Of a stretch of DNA of 9,094 nucleotides, positions 1 to 5,375 are shown piece after piece (position 1 is the stretch's first letter; the number at the start of each line of letters is the position of its first letter). Origin of the DNA: Desulfobulbus sp. (GTDB lineage Bacteria; Desulfobacterota; Desulfobulbia; Desulfobulbales; Desulfobulbaceae); the NCBI GenBank assembly GCA_030602145.1, contig JAUWAH010000061.1:1-9094 (forward strand), read 5' to 3'. The notes under the pieces are model-generated. The model did no database searches. It saw nothing but the letters and a program-made list of their open reading frames with translations, and was not told where the DNA came from. The translations under genes and the position numbers were made by a program.

Positions 1-135
1 GGTCAGGGGGTTCATGCCGCCGCCGACCAGGGCCACCAGGATGCTCGATACCTTGATCAGGGCCGCGAAGACGCCGATGGTGACCAGTTCGCGGACCTGC
101 CAGTAGTGTCGGGGAGGTTCGGTTTGTGTGTTCAT
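1..135 (-). CDS. ECF-transporter S-component-like membrane protein (5' end only)
   Basis: Only the first 45 residues are inside the window; the gene continues past the left edge. It begins MNTQTEPPRHYWQVRELVTI and runs into a strongly hydrophobic segment of about residues 17-37, rich in small residues and ending in VGGGMNP. This 'LVTIGVFAALI' opening is typical of the Trep_Strep/MptD-like putative S components of energy-coupling factor (ECF) vitamin/cofactor transporters, which bind substrate in the inner membrane. It starts 60 bases after the TonB receptor stop, on the same strand, so it is probably in the same operon. If so, its ligand could be heme or a product of heme breakdown, but that is inference from context. 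No strong Shine-Dalgarno sequence precedes the ATG. With only one membrane segment visible, the family call is moderate. Confidence 0.6.
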   Translation of the reverse strand, partial: MNTQTEPPRHYWQVRELVTIGVFAALIKVSSILVALVGGGMNPLT

Positions 136-160
136 GTCGCCACGTTCGGGGCTTGAGGTG

Positions 161-185
161 CGGACGCCGGCCCACCCGGCGTCCG
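161..185 (-). other. GC-rich hairpin between receptor and ECF genes
   Basis: A perfect 10-bp inverted repeat, CGGACGCCGG / CCGGCGTCCG, has a 5-base loop (cccac at 171-175) and lies in the 60-bp gap between the TonB receptor stop and the next start. No T-run follows it in the direction of transcription, so it is not a classical intrinsic terminator. It may stabilise the 3' end of the receptor message or lower downstream expression; the role is inferred. Confidence 0.5.
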
Positions 186-195
186 TCGGATTCGG

Positions 196-2271
196 CTAGA
201 ACGTCAGGCCAAGCTTGACCACCGCGTGGAGGCCGGGCGATTCCAGGGAATCGGAGGCGGTCGTGTAGGACTGATCCAGGATGTTCAGCACGTTCAGGGT
301 CAGGTACTGCTGGCGCTGGGCCCCGAACTTCGCCCCCACCGCCAGGTTGAGGGTCTGCCAGGCTTCGTGGTGTTCTGAGGTGCCGTCGCTGTACTCTTCG
401 TCGGCCTCGGTGGCGGCCCGGACAAAGAGGTCGGTGAAGATCCCCAGGCCATGGTCGGCCAGGTCGCGGTCGTAGCGTACCCCGAACCGGCTAATGAGTT
501 CCGGATGGCCCGTATCCCAGGTCTTGAAGGTGCCGGTCTCAAAGCGTCGCTTGAGCCAGGTGGCGCTGGCGTAGGGCGTCAGGTTGAGTGGTTTGACGGT
601 GTAGCCCAGGGACAGTTCGGCGCCGTGGGTGTCGGCCTCCTCGACGTTGGTGAACTGCCGGCCGCCGGTCACGGCCCGGGTGGTGATGTAGTCCTCGGCC
701 TGGGACAGGAACAGGGCCAGGTCCAGGTTGAAGCGGCCGTTGTCGTAGCGCACCCCGGCCTCGAAGTTGTTGGAGGTCTCGGGGTCCAGGTCCGGATTGG
801 GAAAGGTCGGATCCGCGCCGCCGTGCACCGTGCCGATATAGAGCTGCTGCAGGTTGGGGAAACGGTAGCCCTGGGAGAAGAGGGTGCGCAGGGTGGTATG
901 TTCCAGCCCCTGCCAGGTCAGGCCGGCGCTGAACACCGGGTGGGAGTCGGAGCGGCTTTCCGTGTTCAGGGTCGGGTTGTTGGTCTCCGACAGCTCGGTC
1001 CGGACCCAGGTCTGGCGCGCCCCCAGGGTCAGGGCGAAGTCGGCGGGCAGGGTCCATTCGTCCTGCAGGTAGATGGCGTGGCTGGCCGCGTCGGCGTCGT
1101 AGTCGAAGCTGGAGGTGGTCCTGGTCGTCGTCAACCTGGGCCTGGTGCGGGTCACGGTCTGCTCGATGTCGGTGACGGCGTCGAGGTCATCGATGTTGAG
1201 ATCGTAGCCGACGATAACGTGGTGATCGGTGTGGGGCAGCAGGTCGGCCTGCAGGGTGCCTCCCCAGCTTCGCTGCTCGTTGCGGGTCCGCTGGTCCTGG
1301 TCGATGGTCATGATCGTGGTGGGCTTGACGCCGATGATGTTGATCAGCTCCTTGTTCACGTCCTGCTGGAACATGTCCAGGCGCAGCCGCGACAGGTAGG
1401 GGGTGAGGTCGCGCGCCTCGGCGAAGCCGCTGAATTTTTTGCGTTCCCACAGGGGCAGGTCCAGGTCGAAGTTGTAGAGGGTGCCGCCGGTGGTGCCCGG
1501 CGGGGTCGCGGAGTTGACGTTGCTCCAGTACTCCTCATAGCCCAGGCCGAAGGAGGTTTTGGCGGCGTCGTAGCCCAGGAAGATGCTCAGGTCGCGGCTC
1601 ATGTACGAGCTGTCGTCAATGGTGCCGTCCGGGGTGCGGCGATCATCCTGGTCACTGTAGACCCCGGAGACGCGGTAGCTGAAGCCGTTGTGGCCGCCGA
1701 ACACCGACAGGTATTCAGTGAAGCCGTCGGTGGAGGAGTCGAAGGCCAGGCTGGTCTCGACGCCGATGGGCTTGTCGCCGCCCTTCTTGGTGATGATGTT
1801 GACCACGCCGCCGATGGCCTCGGACCCGTAGAGGATGGAAGCCGGACCCTTGACGACCTCGATGCGTTCGATGCGGTTGGGGTCGATGAGGATGGCGGCG
1901 CCGTCCATGGATTTCTGTTCCGAAACCTTCTGGCCGTCGATGAGGACCAGCACCCGGGCGCCGCTCTCGCCACGGATCTGGACCCGTTTGGCTCCGGGCA
2001 CCGACTGGTCGAAGACCTCGACGCCCGGCACGTCCTGGAGGGCGTCGGCGATGGTCGCGGCGGGGGTCTCCTTGAGTTTCTCGGCCCCGACCACCGCCGC
2101 CGACGAAACCACATCGTGCAGTTCGTGTTCCGTGCGGGTGGCGGTGAAGACCACCTCCTTGGTTCGCACTTCCTGGGCAGCGGCGGTTTCGGGCGGCAGC
2201 ATTCCGGTCAGCACCATGGCCGACATCACAGCACGCAGCCCCCATGAGATGGATCGCTTCTGGGTTTTCAC
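196..2271 (-). CDS. TonB-dependent outer-membrane receptor, probably heme
   Basis: A 691-residue receptor predicted to carry a ligand across the outer membrane using TonB energy. Residues 1 to about 33 form a signal peptide (KTQKR, hydrophobic stretch, AAAQ). A TonB-box-like KEVVFTATR is at 39-47, and the plug domain runs from about 50 to 165 (VQIRGESG, VLIDGQ, RIEVVKGPASILYGSEAIGG). The rest is a 22-strand-type barrel ending in a terminal Phe (LGLTF). Residues 468-498 resemble heme-receptor signatures: a YRFPNLQQLY box in place of FRAP, His483, then NPDLDPE in place of NPNL. In HemR/HutA-type receptors a His between these boxes helps bind heme. The chosen start is a GTG sharing a GTGA overlap with the hutW stop and preceded by AGGAGG (2282-2287, 10-base spacing). 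The reading frame stays open well upstream, but only as a shadow of hutW. The receptor class is certain; the heme ligand is inferred from the motif and from hutW. Confidence 0.93.
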   Translation of the reverse strand: MKTQKRSISWGLRAVMSAMVLTGMLPPETAAAQEVRTKEVVFTATRTEHELHDVVSSAAVVGAEKLKETPAATIADALQDVPGVEVFDQSVPGAKRVQIRGESGARVLVLIDGQKVSEQKSMDGAAILIDPNRIERIEVVKGPASILYGSEAIGGVVNIITKKGGDKPIGVETSLAFDSSTDGFTEYLSVFGGHNGFSYRVSGVYSDQDDRRTPDGTIDDSSYMSRDLSIFLGYDAAKTSFGLGYEEYWSNVNSATPPGTTGGTLYNFDLDLPLWERKKFSGFAEARDLTPYLSRLRLDMFQQDVNKELINIIGVKPTTIMTIDQDQRTRNEQRSWGGTLQADLLPHTDHHVIVGYDLNIDDLDAVTDIEQTVTRTRPRLTTTRTTSSFDYDADAASHAIYLQDEWTLPADFALTLGARQTWVRTELSETNNPTLNTESRSDSHPVFSAGLTWQGLEHTTLRTLFSQGYRFPNLQQLYIGTVHGGADPTFPNPDLDPETSNNFEAGVRYDNGRFNLDLALFLSQAEDYITTRAVTGGRQFTNVEEADTHGAELSLGYTVKPLNLTPYASATWLKRRFETGTFKTWDTGHPELISRFGVRYDRDLADHGLGIFTDLFVRAATEADEEYSDGTSEHHEAWQTLNLAVGAKFGAQRQQYLTLNVLNILDQSYTTASDSLESPGLHAVVKLGLTF

Positions 2272-3695
2272 GACGTATAGTCCTCCTGAAAAGTCCGGTT
2301 GAAAAAGGTGATGAGCAACTGGGCCATGGTCACTTGCCAGAAGTGACCGGCCACGGTCAGGTCCAGCCATTCGCCGTCGATCCGCAGCAGCCCGGCCCGG
2401 GCCCACTGTTCGGTGACCGGACCGGCCAGGCCGGCCAGGGGCAGGGACAGGGTCCGGCCCAGACGGGCCAGATTGATCCGGCCGACGTCGAAGGCCTGGG
2501 CCAGGGACTTGGCCAGCACCGCACGCTCCGGGGCGAGCATCAGGGTGGCCACCGGCTTGCGGCCCCGGCCGATCTCCTCCAGCCAGCCGGCATAGTCGCG
2601 GCGCACGAAATAGGAGCTGTCGTGCAGGGTGCCGCCGGCGCCCGGCCCGAAGCCCAGACAGTGGGCCGGCCCCTTGACCATGTGGTTGTAGAGGTTGCGT
2701 TCGCGGGTGGTGCGGCCCCAGTGGCTGGAGGAGAGACGGCGCCAGCGGGCTTCGTCGAGGACCCGTGAGCCCTCGGCGTACATCCGGCCCTGGGCACCGG
2801 TGTCCGCCAGGCGCGGCAGGGTGCCATGTTCGATGGCCCGGTGCAGGGGGGTGTTGGTGAAGGTGTTCAACTGGTAGAGGTCGACGCCGTCGAGTTCGAG
2901 TTCCAGGACCGTCTCCAGGTCCCGTTGCCACAGTTCCATGTCCTGGCCGGGAAATCCGTAGATGAGGTCGATGACCACAGCCGCCTGACCGAAGGCGATC
3001 AGCCTGCGCAGGGCGTCGAGGATCTCCTCGCGGCCGGCTATCCGGCCCATGCTGCGGCGCAGGGCGGTGTCGAAGGTCTGCACGCCGATGGAGAAGCGGT
3101 TTGCCCCCGCGTCCAGGCAGGCTTCCATCTTGTCCGGCCCGAAGTTGTGGATGCGGCCCTCGACGGTGATTTCGCAATCGTTGGCCAGCGGCAAGGTTTC
3201 GCGCACCGCACCGATCATCCTGGCCAGGTCCGTGGCCTCCAGGGCAGTGGGCGTGCCGCCGCCGAAATAGACACAGTGCACGGGACCGGAGCGGACCAGC
3301 GGCGTCCGGCTCCAGAGGTCCAGTTCGCGCTGCAGCGCGTCGGCATAGCGTGCGCTCTCCTTCCGCTCGTACCCTTTGGTGAAGAAGGCGCAGTACAGGC
3401 AATGGGACTCGCAGAAGGGCACATGCACATAGGCGGCGGTCTTGCCGGCGCGCGGGATGTTCAGCATGCGGGCCATGTGCTCTCCGACCTTGTCCGCAGC
3501 CAGAGGTCGCCCGCCGAAGCCGGCATGGACGGCCAGCTTGCGCGGGAATCCCTCCCCCAGGACATCGCCGCCTTCGCTGGCAAAACAGGCCCGGGCCAGG
3601 GCAGCGGGATCGCGGTCGTCGACGTATTCATCCCGGCCTTGCATGAGGGCGTCGATATCCTTGTTGAACACGGGGTGATCTGCTCGGGTGCGCAT
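2268..3695 (-). CDS. hutW: Radical SAM heme-degrading methyltransferase, HutW/ChuW type
   Basis: A 475-residue HemN-like radical SAM protein. Residues 1-85 form an N-terminal extension (including GEGFPRKLAVHAGFGGRPL) not usual in HemN or HemW but like the anaerobic heme-degradation HutW/ChuW family. AYVHVPFC leads into the cluster motif CxxxCxxC (Cys95, Cys99, Cys102) followed by AFF. GGGTPT at 145-150, the VEGRIHNF strand near 178-185 and the QTF at 206-208 complete the SAM-binding core. A HemN-type C-terminal domain follows, ending around 475. Known ChuW opens heme by radical methyl transfer, giving anaerobilin and free iron without oxygen. The ATG is preceded by AAGGA (3703-3707, 7-base spacing). 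The gene overlaps the receptor gene, supporting a heme-use operon. No HutX/HutZ or ChuX/ChuY partner is seen here. Alternative: another HemN-family enzyme such as coproporphyrinogen dehydrogenase, less likely given the extension and the neighbour. Confidence 0.87.
   Translation of the reverse strand: MRTRADHPVFNKDIDALMQGRDEYVDDRDPAALARACFASEGGDVLGEGFPRKLAVHAGFGGRPLAADKVGEHMARMLNIPRAGKTAAYVHVPFCESHCLYCAFFTKGYERKESARYADALQRELDLWSRTPLVRSGPVHCVYFGGGTPTALEATDLARMIGAVRETLPLANDCEITVEGRIHNFGPDKMEACLDAGANRFSIGVQTFDTALRRSMGRIAGREEILDALRRLIAFGQAAVVIDLIYGFPGQDMELWQRDLETVLELELDGVDLYQLNTFTNTPLHRAIEHGTLPRLADTGAQGRMYAEGSRVLDEARWRRLSSSHWGRTTRERNLYNHMVKGPAHCLGFGPGAGGTLHDSSYFVRRDYAGWLEEIGRGRKPVATLMLAPERAVLAKSLAQAFDVGRINLARLGRTLSLPLAGLAGPVTEQWARAGLLRIDGEWLDLTVAGHFWQVTMAQLLITFFNRTFQEDYTS
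2282..2287 (-). promoter_or_regulatory. Ribosome binding site of the TonB receptor gene
   Basis: A perfect AGGAGG lies 10 bases before the GTG start at 2271 and within the last codons of hutW. It fixes the start inside a reading frame that stays open far upstream, and it makes translational coupling of the two genes likely. Confidence 0.8.
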
Positions 3696-3818
3696 GGTGT
3701 CGTCCTTGTACGGTCAAAGGCTCAAGAATCCGCCGCTTCGTCAAAACCGGGAAAACCGGACCCGGTGCGCAGCAAAACAGAGATGTGGCGCAGCGCGTCG
3801 GGTTGTTTCGGCAGGTTT

Positions 3819-3951
3819 GATGCATTGGTAAAAAGTCGGGAAACGGCCATTTTGTCATTTCGAGCGTAGCGAAAAATCTCCGAAATAATTGAGAGATTTC
3901 TCGTCGCTGCGCTCCTCGAAATGACAGAAATCGACTTTTTACGAGATCATC
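3819..3951. repeat. 133-bp MITE-like inverted-repeat element, copy 1
   Basis: This element runs from GATG to CATC. The two 20-base ends match at 16 positions, with a perfect 10-bp inner part, TAAAAAGTCG / CGACTTTTTA. Inside are a second inverted pair (TGTCATTTCGAG / CTCGAAATGACA) and a central AAATCTC / GAGATTT pair, so the single strand can fold into one long stem. AGGTTT lies directly on both sides (3813-3818 and 3952-3957), as expected for a target-site duplication. The second copy at 5182-5314 has the same length and differs at 8 positions by my count. There is no transposase, so it must be mobilised in trans if it is mobile at all. It sits in the leader of hutW. Confidence 0.85.
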
Positions 3952-3991
3952 AGGTTTTGTGAGGGTGAGAATAGTTAGACGATTCATATTT

Positions 3992-4009
3992 AGTTTGAAT
4001 ACTCAAACT
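3992..4009. promoter_or_regulatory. Operator-like palindrome over the hutW promoter candidate
   Basis: AGTTTGA-N4-TCAAACT is a perfect 7+7 inverted repeat. It overlaps the proposed -10 of the TTGACA promoter facing hutW, a position typical of a repressor operator. I do not recognise the regulator, and it is not a standard Fur box. Confidence 0.5.
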
Positions 4010-4025
4010 CTGGCCGTGTTGTCAA
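3996..4025 (-). promoter_or_regulatory. Candidate sigma70-type promoter for the hutW operon
   Basis: A perfect -35 hexamer TTGACA (4020-4025, minus strand) is followed 18 bases later by TATTCA (3996-4001), a weak -10. It points at hutW and would give a leader of about 300 bases that includes the 133-bp element. The -10 is imperfect and the region is AT-rich, so chance resemblance is possible. Confidence 0.4.
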
Positions 4026-4111
4026 GCATGGAATGCAACAATGCGGCAAAGAAACCGATGTCGGCATTCCCGGATCATCCTTGGGTCACCCTCCGGCTCC
4101 GTGCCGGCTTG

Positions 4112-4146
4112 TTTAGTTTTTCATTATTTGATTAGTTACAACTAAA
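4112..4146. promoter_or_regulatory. Cluster of TTAGTT motifs with a tight palindrome
   Basis: TTTAGTT (4112-4118), ATTAGTT (4131-4137) and an inverted AACTAAA (4140-4146) lie within 35 bases. The last two form the palindrome TTAGTTACAACTAA (4132-4145). A further TTTAGTTT lies near 3989-3996, where the other palindrome begins. The spacing suggests protein binding sites, but no regulator is recognised. Confidence 0.35.
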
Positions 4147-4182
4147 AACTCCGACACTCTACACCAAATCGGCAAACCTTGC

Positions 4183-4198
4183 TGTGATCCGGATCACA
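4183..4198. promoter_or_regulatory. CRP/FNR-family binding-site-like palindrome
   Basis: TGTGATCCGGATCACA is a perfect 16-bp palindrome matching the TGTGA-N6-TCACA form bound by CRP and by relatives such as HcpR of sulfate and metal reducers. It lies 58 bases after the HD-GYP stop and about 490 bases before hutW. A possible -10 (TAACTA at 4133-4138, minus strand) would place it about 64 bases upstream of a transcription start directed at hutW. A Rex-type site is a looser alternative. The match is seen; the bound factor is inferred. Confidence 0.55.
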
Positions 4199-4205
4199 CT
4201 TTTTG

Positions 4206-4236
4206 AAAAAAATGAAGGTTGGCCGCGTTTTTTTTT
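4206..4236 (-). terminator. Weak terminator candidate after the HD-GYP gene
   Basis: On the minus strand a run of nine A (4228-4236) is followed, after a 15-base GC-containing loop, by seven T (4206-4212), which can pair into an A-U stem. It lies 21 bases after the HD-GYP stop. There is no GC-rich stem before the T-run, so termination would be inefficient; the call is weak. Confidence 0.22.
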
Positions 4237-4256
4237 GATCATCCTGCCGGTGGGTC

Positions 4257-5054
4257 TCAAGGCTGTCCGAGGCTGGAGCCGTTTGCGACATGGCGGTACC
4301 GGCCGGAATCGGGGATCGTTCCTCCGTCGGCGCGTGCATCGGTAAACAATGGGGCCGGCGACGGGGCTGGCCCGGGGCGGCGTGGCGGACCGAAGACGGA
4401 GGCGGCATGGATGCAATCGTCGGGCGCCTGCCGAAGGAGCGTTGCATTGGACCGGCAGGGCAGGTCATGCAGGCCGTCCGGGTGGCGCTCGAGCAGGCCG
4501 AGAAAGAGATCGCAGACGTCGGGGTGAAACTGGGTGCCGCGGTTGCGGCGGATTTCGCCGTGGGCCTGTTCCAGGGTCAGGGCCGCCTTGTAGGGCCGGT
4601 AGGTGGTCATGGCGTCGAAGGAGTCGGCCACGGCAATGATCGCCGACTCCAGGGGAATGGCTTCGCCATTGAGTCCGTCCGGGTAGCCCTTGCCGTCGAA
4701 CCGTTCGTGGTGGTGGCGGATGATGTCGGCCATGCGGTCCAGGCCGGGCAGGTTCTCGAAGATGGAGGCCCCGATCACGGTATGCTGCTGGATCAGCAGG
4801 TATTCCGCGGCGGTCAGTTTGCCCGACTTCATGAGGACCCCGTCGGCGATGCCGATCTTGCCGATATCGTGCACGTGGCCGACCACATGCAGATATTCGC
4901 AGTCATCTTCGGACATGCCGCATTCCAGGCACAGCTGTTCGGCTATTTCCGACACCCGCCGGGAGTGGCCGGCGGTGTACACATCCTTGAGTTCGATGGT
5001 GCGGAGCATGCTTTCAATGAACAGGTGGAAATCGATGTCTTCTAGGCGGGGCAT
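4257..5054 (-). CDS. Stand-alone HD-GYP c-di-GMP phosphodiesterase
   Basis: A 265-residue cytoplasmic protein made almost wholly of one HD-GYP domain, predicted to hydrolyse c-di-GMP. The metal and catalytic set is complete: GHS with His30, HDIGK with His62-Asp63 and Lys66, the HT at 91-92, HHE at 115-117, the signature GYP at 123-125, ADSFDAM at 143-149 and RGTQFHP at 172-178. No receiver, PAS or membrane part is present, so any sensory input must come from another protein. Residues from about 195 are an unusual Pro/Arg/Gly-rich tail (PPRRPGPAPSPAPL) that looks unstructured and could be a run-on after an ancient frameshift. I chose ATG at 5054 because the family fold begins just after it. 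A TTG at 5111 would add 19 residues; neither has a clear ribosome binding site. The gene lies between two copies of the 133-bp element and near a diguanylate cyclase. Confidence 0.9.
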   Translation of the reverse strand: MPRLEDIDFHLFIESMLRTIELKDVYTAGHSRRVSEIAEQLCLECGMSEDDCEYLHVVGHVHDIGKIGIADGVLMKSGKLTAAEYLLIQQHTVIGASIFENLPGLDRMADIIRHHHERFDGKGYPDGLNGEAIPLESAIIAVADSFDAMTTYRPYKAALTLEQAHGEIRRNRGTQFHPDVCDLFLGLLERHPDGLHDLPCRSNATLLRQAPDDCIHAASVFGPPRRPGPAPSPAPLFTDARADGGTIPDSGRYRHVANGSSLGQP

Positions 5055-5080
5055 GGCTGGGTCCGGAGGGCTGGGCACGA

Positions 5081-5095
5081 TCCCGAACGTCGGGA
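5081..5095 (-). other. Small hairpin ahead of the HD-GYP start
   Basis: TCCCGA-N3-TCGGGA is a perfect 6-bp stem with a 3-base loop, 26 bases before the ATG at 5054. It would sit in the leader if that ATG is used, or in the coding part if the TTG at 5111 is used. No Shine-Dalgarno sequence lies between it and the ATG. A role in translation is possible but unproven. Confidence 0.35.
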
Positions 5096-5148
5096 ATGGG
5101 TTGAGTATCAAGGGCTTTATGGCATATTAAAGCATCTTGTTATTTTTT

Positions 5149-5177
5149 ATAGAAGCAAAAAGTATTAGGAAATACAA
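5149..5177 (-). promoter_or_regulatory. Candidate promoter for the HD-GYP gene
   Basis: On the minus strand TTGTAT (5172-5177) and TTCTAT (5149-5154) are separated by 17 bases in a markedly AT-rich segment. They point at the HD-GYP gene and lie about 95 bases before its ATG. The -35 overlaps the left flanking repeat of the 133-bp element, so insertion may have shaped this promoter. Each hexamer is an imperfect match. Confidence 0.33.
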
Positions 5178-5181
5178 AAAA

Positions 5182-5314
5182 GATGCATTGGTAAAAAGTC
5201 GGAAAACGGCCATTCTGTCAATTCAAGCGTAGCGAGAAATCTCCGAAATAATTGAGAGATTTTTCGTCGCTGCACTCCTCGAAATGACAGAAATCGACTT
5301 TTTACGAGAACATC
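5182..5314. repeat. 133-bp MITE-like inverted-repeat element, copy 2
   Basis: Same length, orientation and ends (GATG...CATC) as the copy at 3819-3951, with 125 of 133 positions identical by my count. The outer pair TAAAAAGTCG / CGACTTTTTA is intact; the inner TGTCAATTCAAG / CTCGAAATGACA has decayed at two positions. It is flanked by AAAAAA on both sides (5176-5181 and 5315-5320), consistent with a 6-base target duplication at the same boundaries as copy 1, though an A-run is weak evidence alone. It lies between the GGDEF and HD-GYP genes. Confidence 0.85.
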
Positions 5315-5375
5315 AAAAAAAACAGGGAAGGGTGCGCGGAGGGTCGGGGCGGATGCCCGATGGCTCGCCGCCGGC

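Larger units (their letters stand above)
3696..4256. other. AT-rich gene-free stretch between HD-GYP gene and hutW
   Basis: This 561-bp stretch has no supportable gene. From right to left it holds an A/T-run pair (4206-4236), a perfect CRP/FNR-type palindrome (4183-4198), a cluster of TTAGTT/AACTAA motifs (4112-4146), a TTGACA promoter candidate overlapping an 18-bp palindrome (3992-4025), one copy of the 133-bp inverted-repeat element (3819-3951), and a GC-richer leader with the hutW ribosome binding site. The short open frames here lie in the repeat or in the shadow of neighbouring genes. It is the likely control region of the hutW-receptor-ECF operon. Confidence 0.7.
5055..5375. other. Gene-free stretch between GGDEF and HD-GYP genes
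   Basis: This 321-bp stretch, read right to left, holds a short GC-rich tail after the GGDEF stop, eight T on the minus strand (5315-5322), the second 133-bp element (5182-5314), an AT-rich promoter-like segment (5112-5180) and the HD-GYP leader with a small hairpin (5081-5095). I see no gene in it. The element ends in a TTTTTA stem and could also act as a terminator for the feo-GGDEF transcript. Confidence 0.6.

Noticed and set aside
451..2247. Long + strand open frame (598 codons) antisense to the receptor
   Set aside because: Gly/Val/Ala-rich translation with no recognisable motif. It mirrors a GC-rich gene on the other strand, a common artefact of high third-position GC.
196..3402. One continuous 1068-codon minus-strand frame, as if a fused protein
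   Set aside because: The first ~377 codons are the shadow of hutW in another frame (Arg/Pro-rich, no domain). The receptor begins at GTG 2271 with AGGAGG and a signal peptide.
2826..3869. + strand open frame of 347 codons antisense to hutW
   Set aside because: No motif or ribosome binding site, and it runs through the repeat element; an antisense shadow.
3628..3987. Small frame encoding an FRGAQRREIS-like peptide
   Set aside because: It translates through the 133-bp element. The same peptide appears from the second copy (5165-5416), so it is repeat-derived and not a gene.
4030..4070. GGAATGC...GCATTCC inverted repeat
   Set aside because: A 7-bp pair with a 27-base loop and no T-run or known motif; likely chance.
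4183..4205. The TGTGATCC palindrome plus CTTTTT as a + strand terminator
   Set aside because: No + strand gene precedes it; the symmetric TGTGA-N6-TCACA form fits a protein binding site better.
5348..5372. GGCGG...CCGCC pair near the end of the GGDEF gene as an intrinsic terminator
   Set aside because: The stem has only 5 pairs with a 15-base loop and overlaps the end of the gene region, and the T-run comes about 25 bases later; too weak to call.
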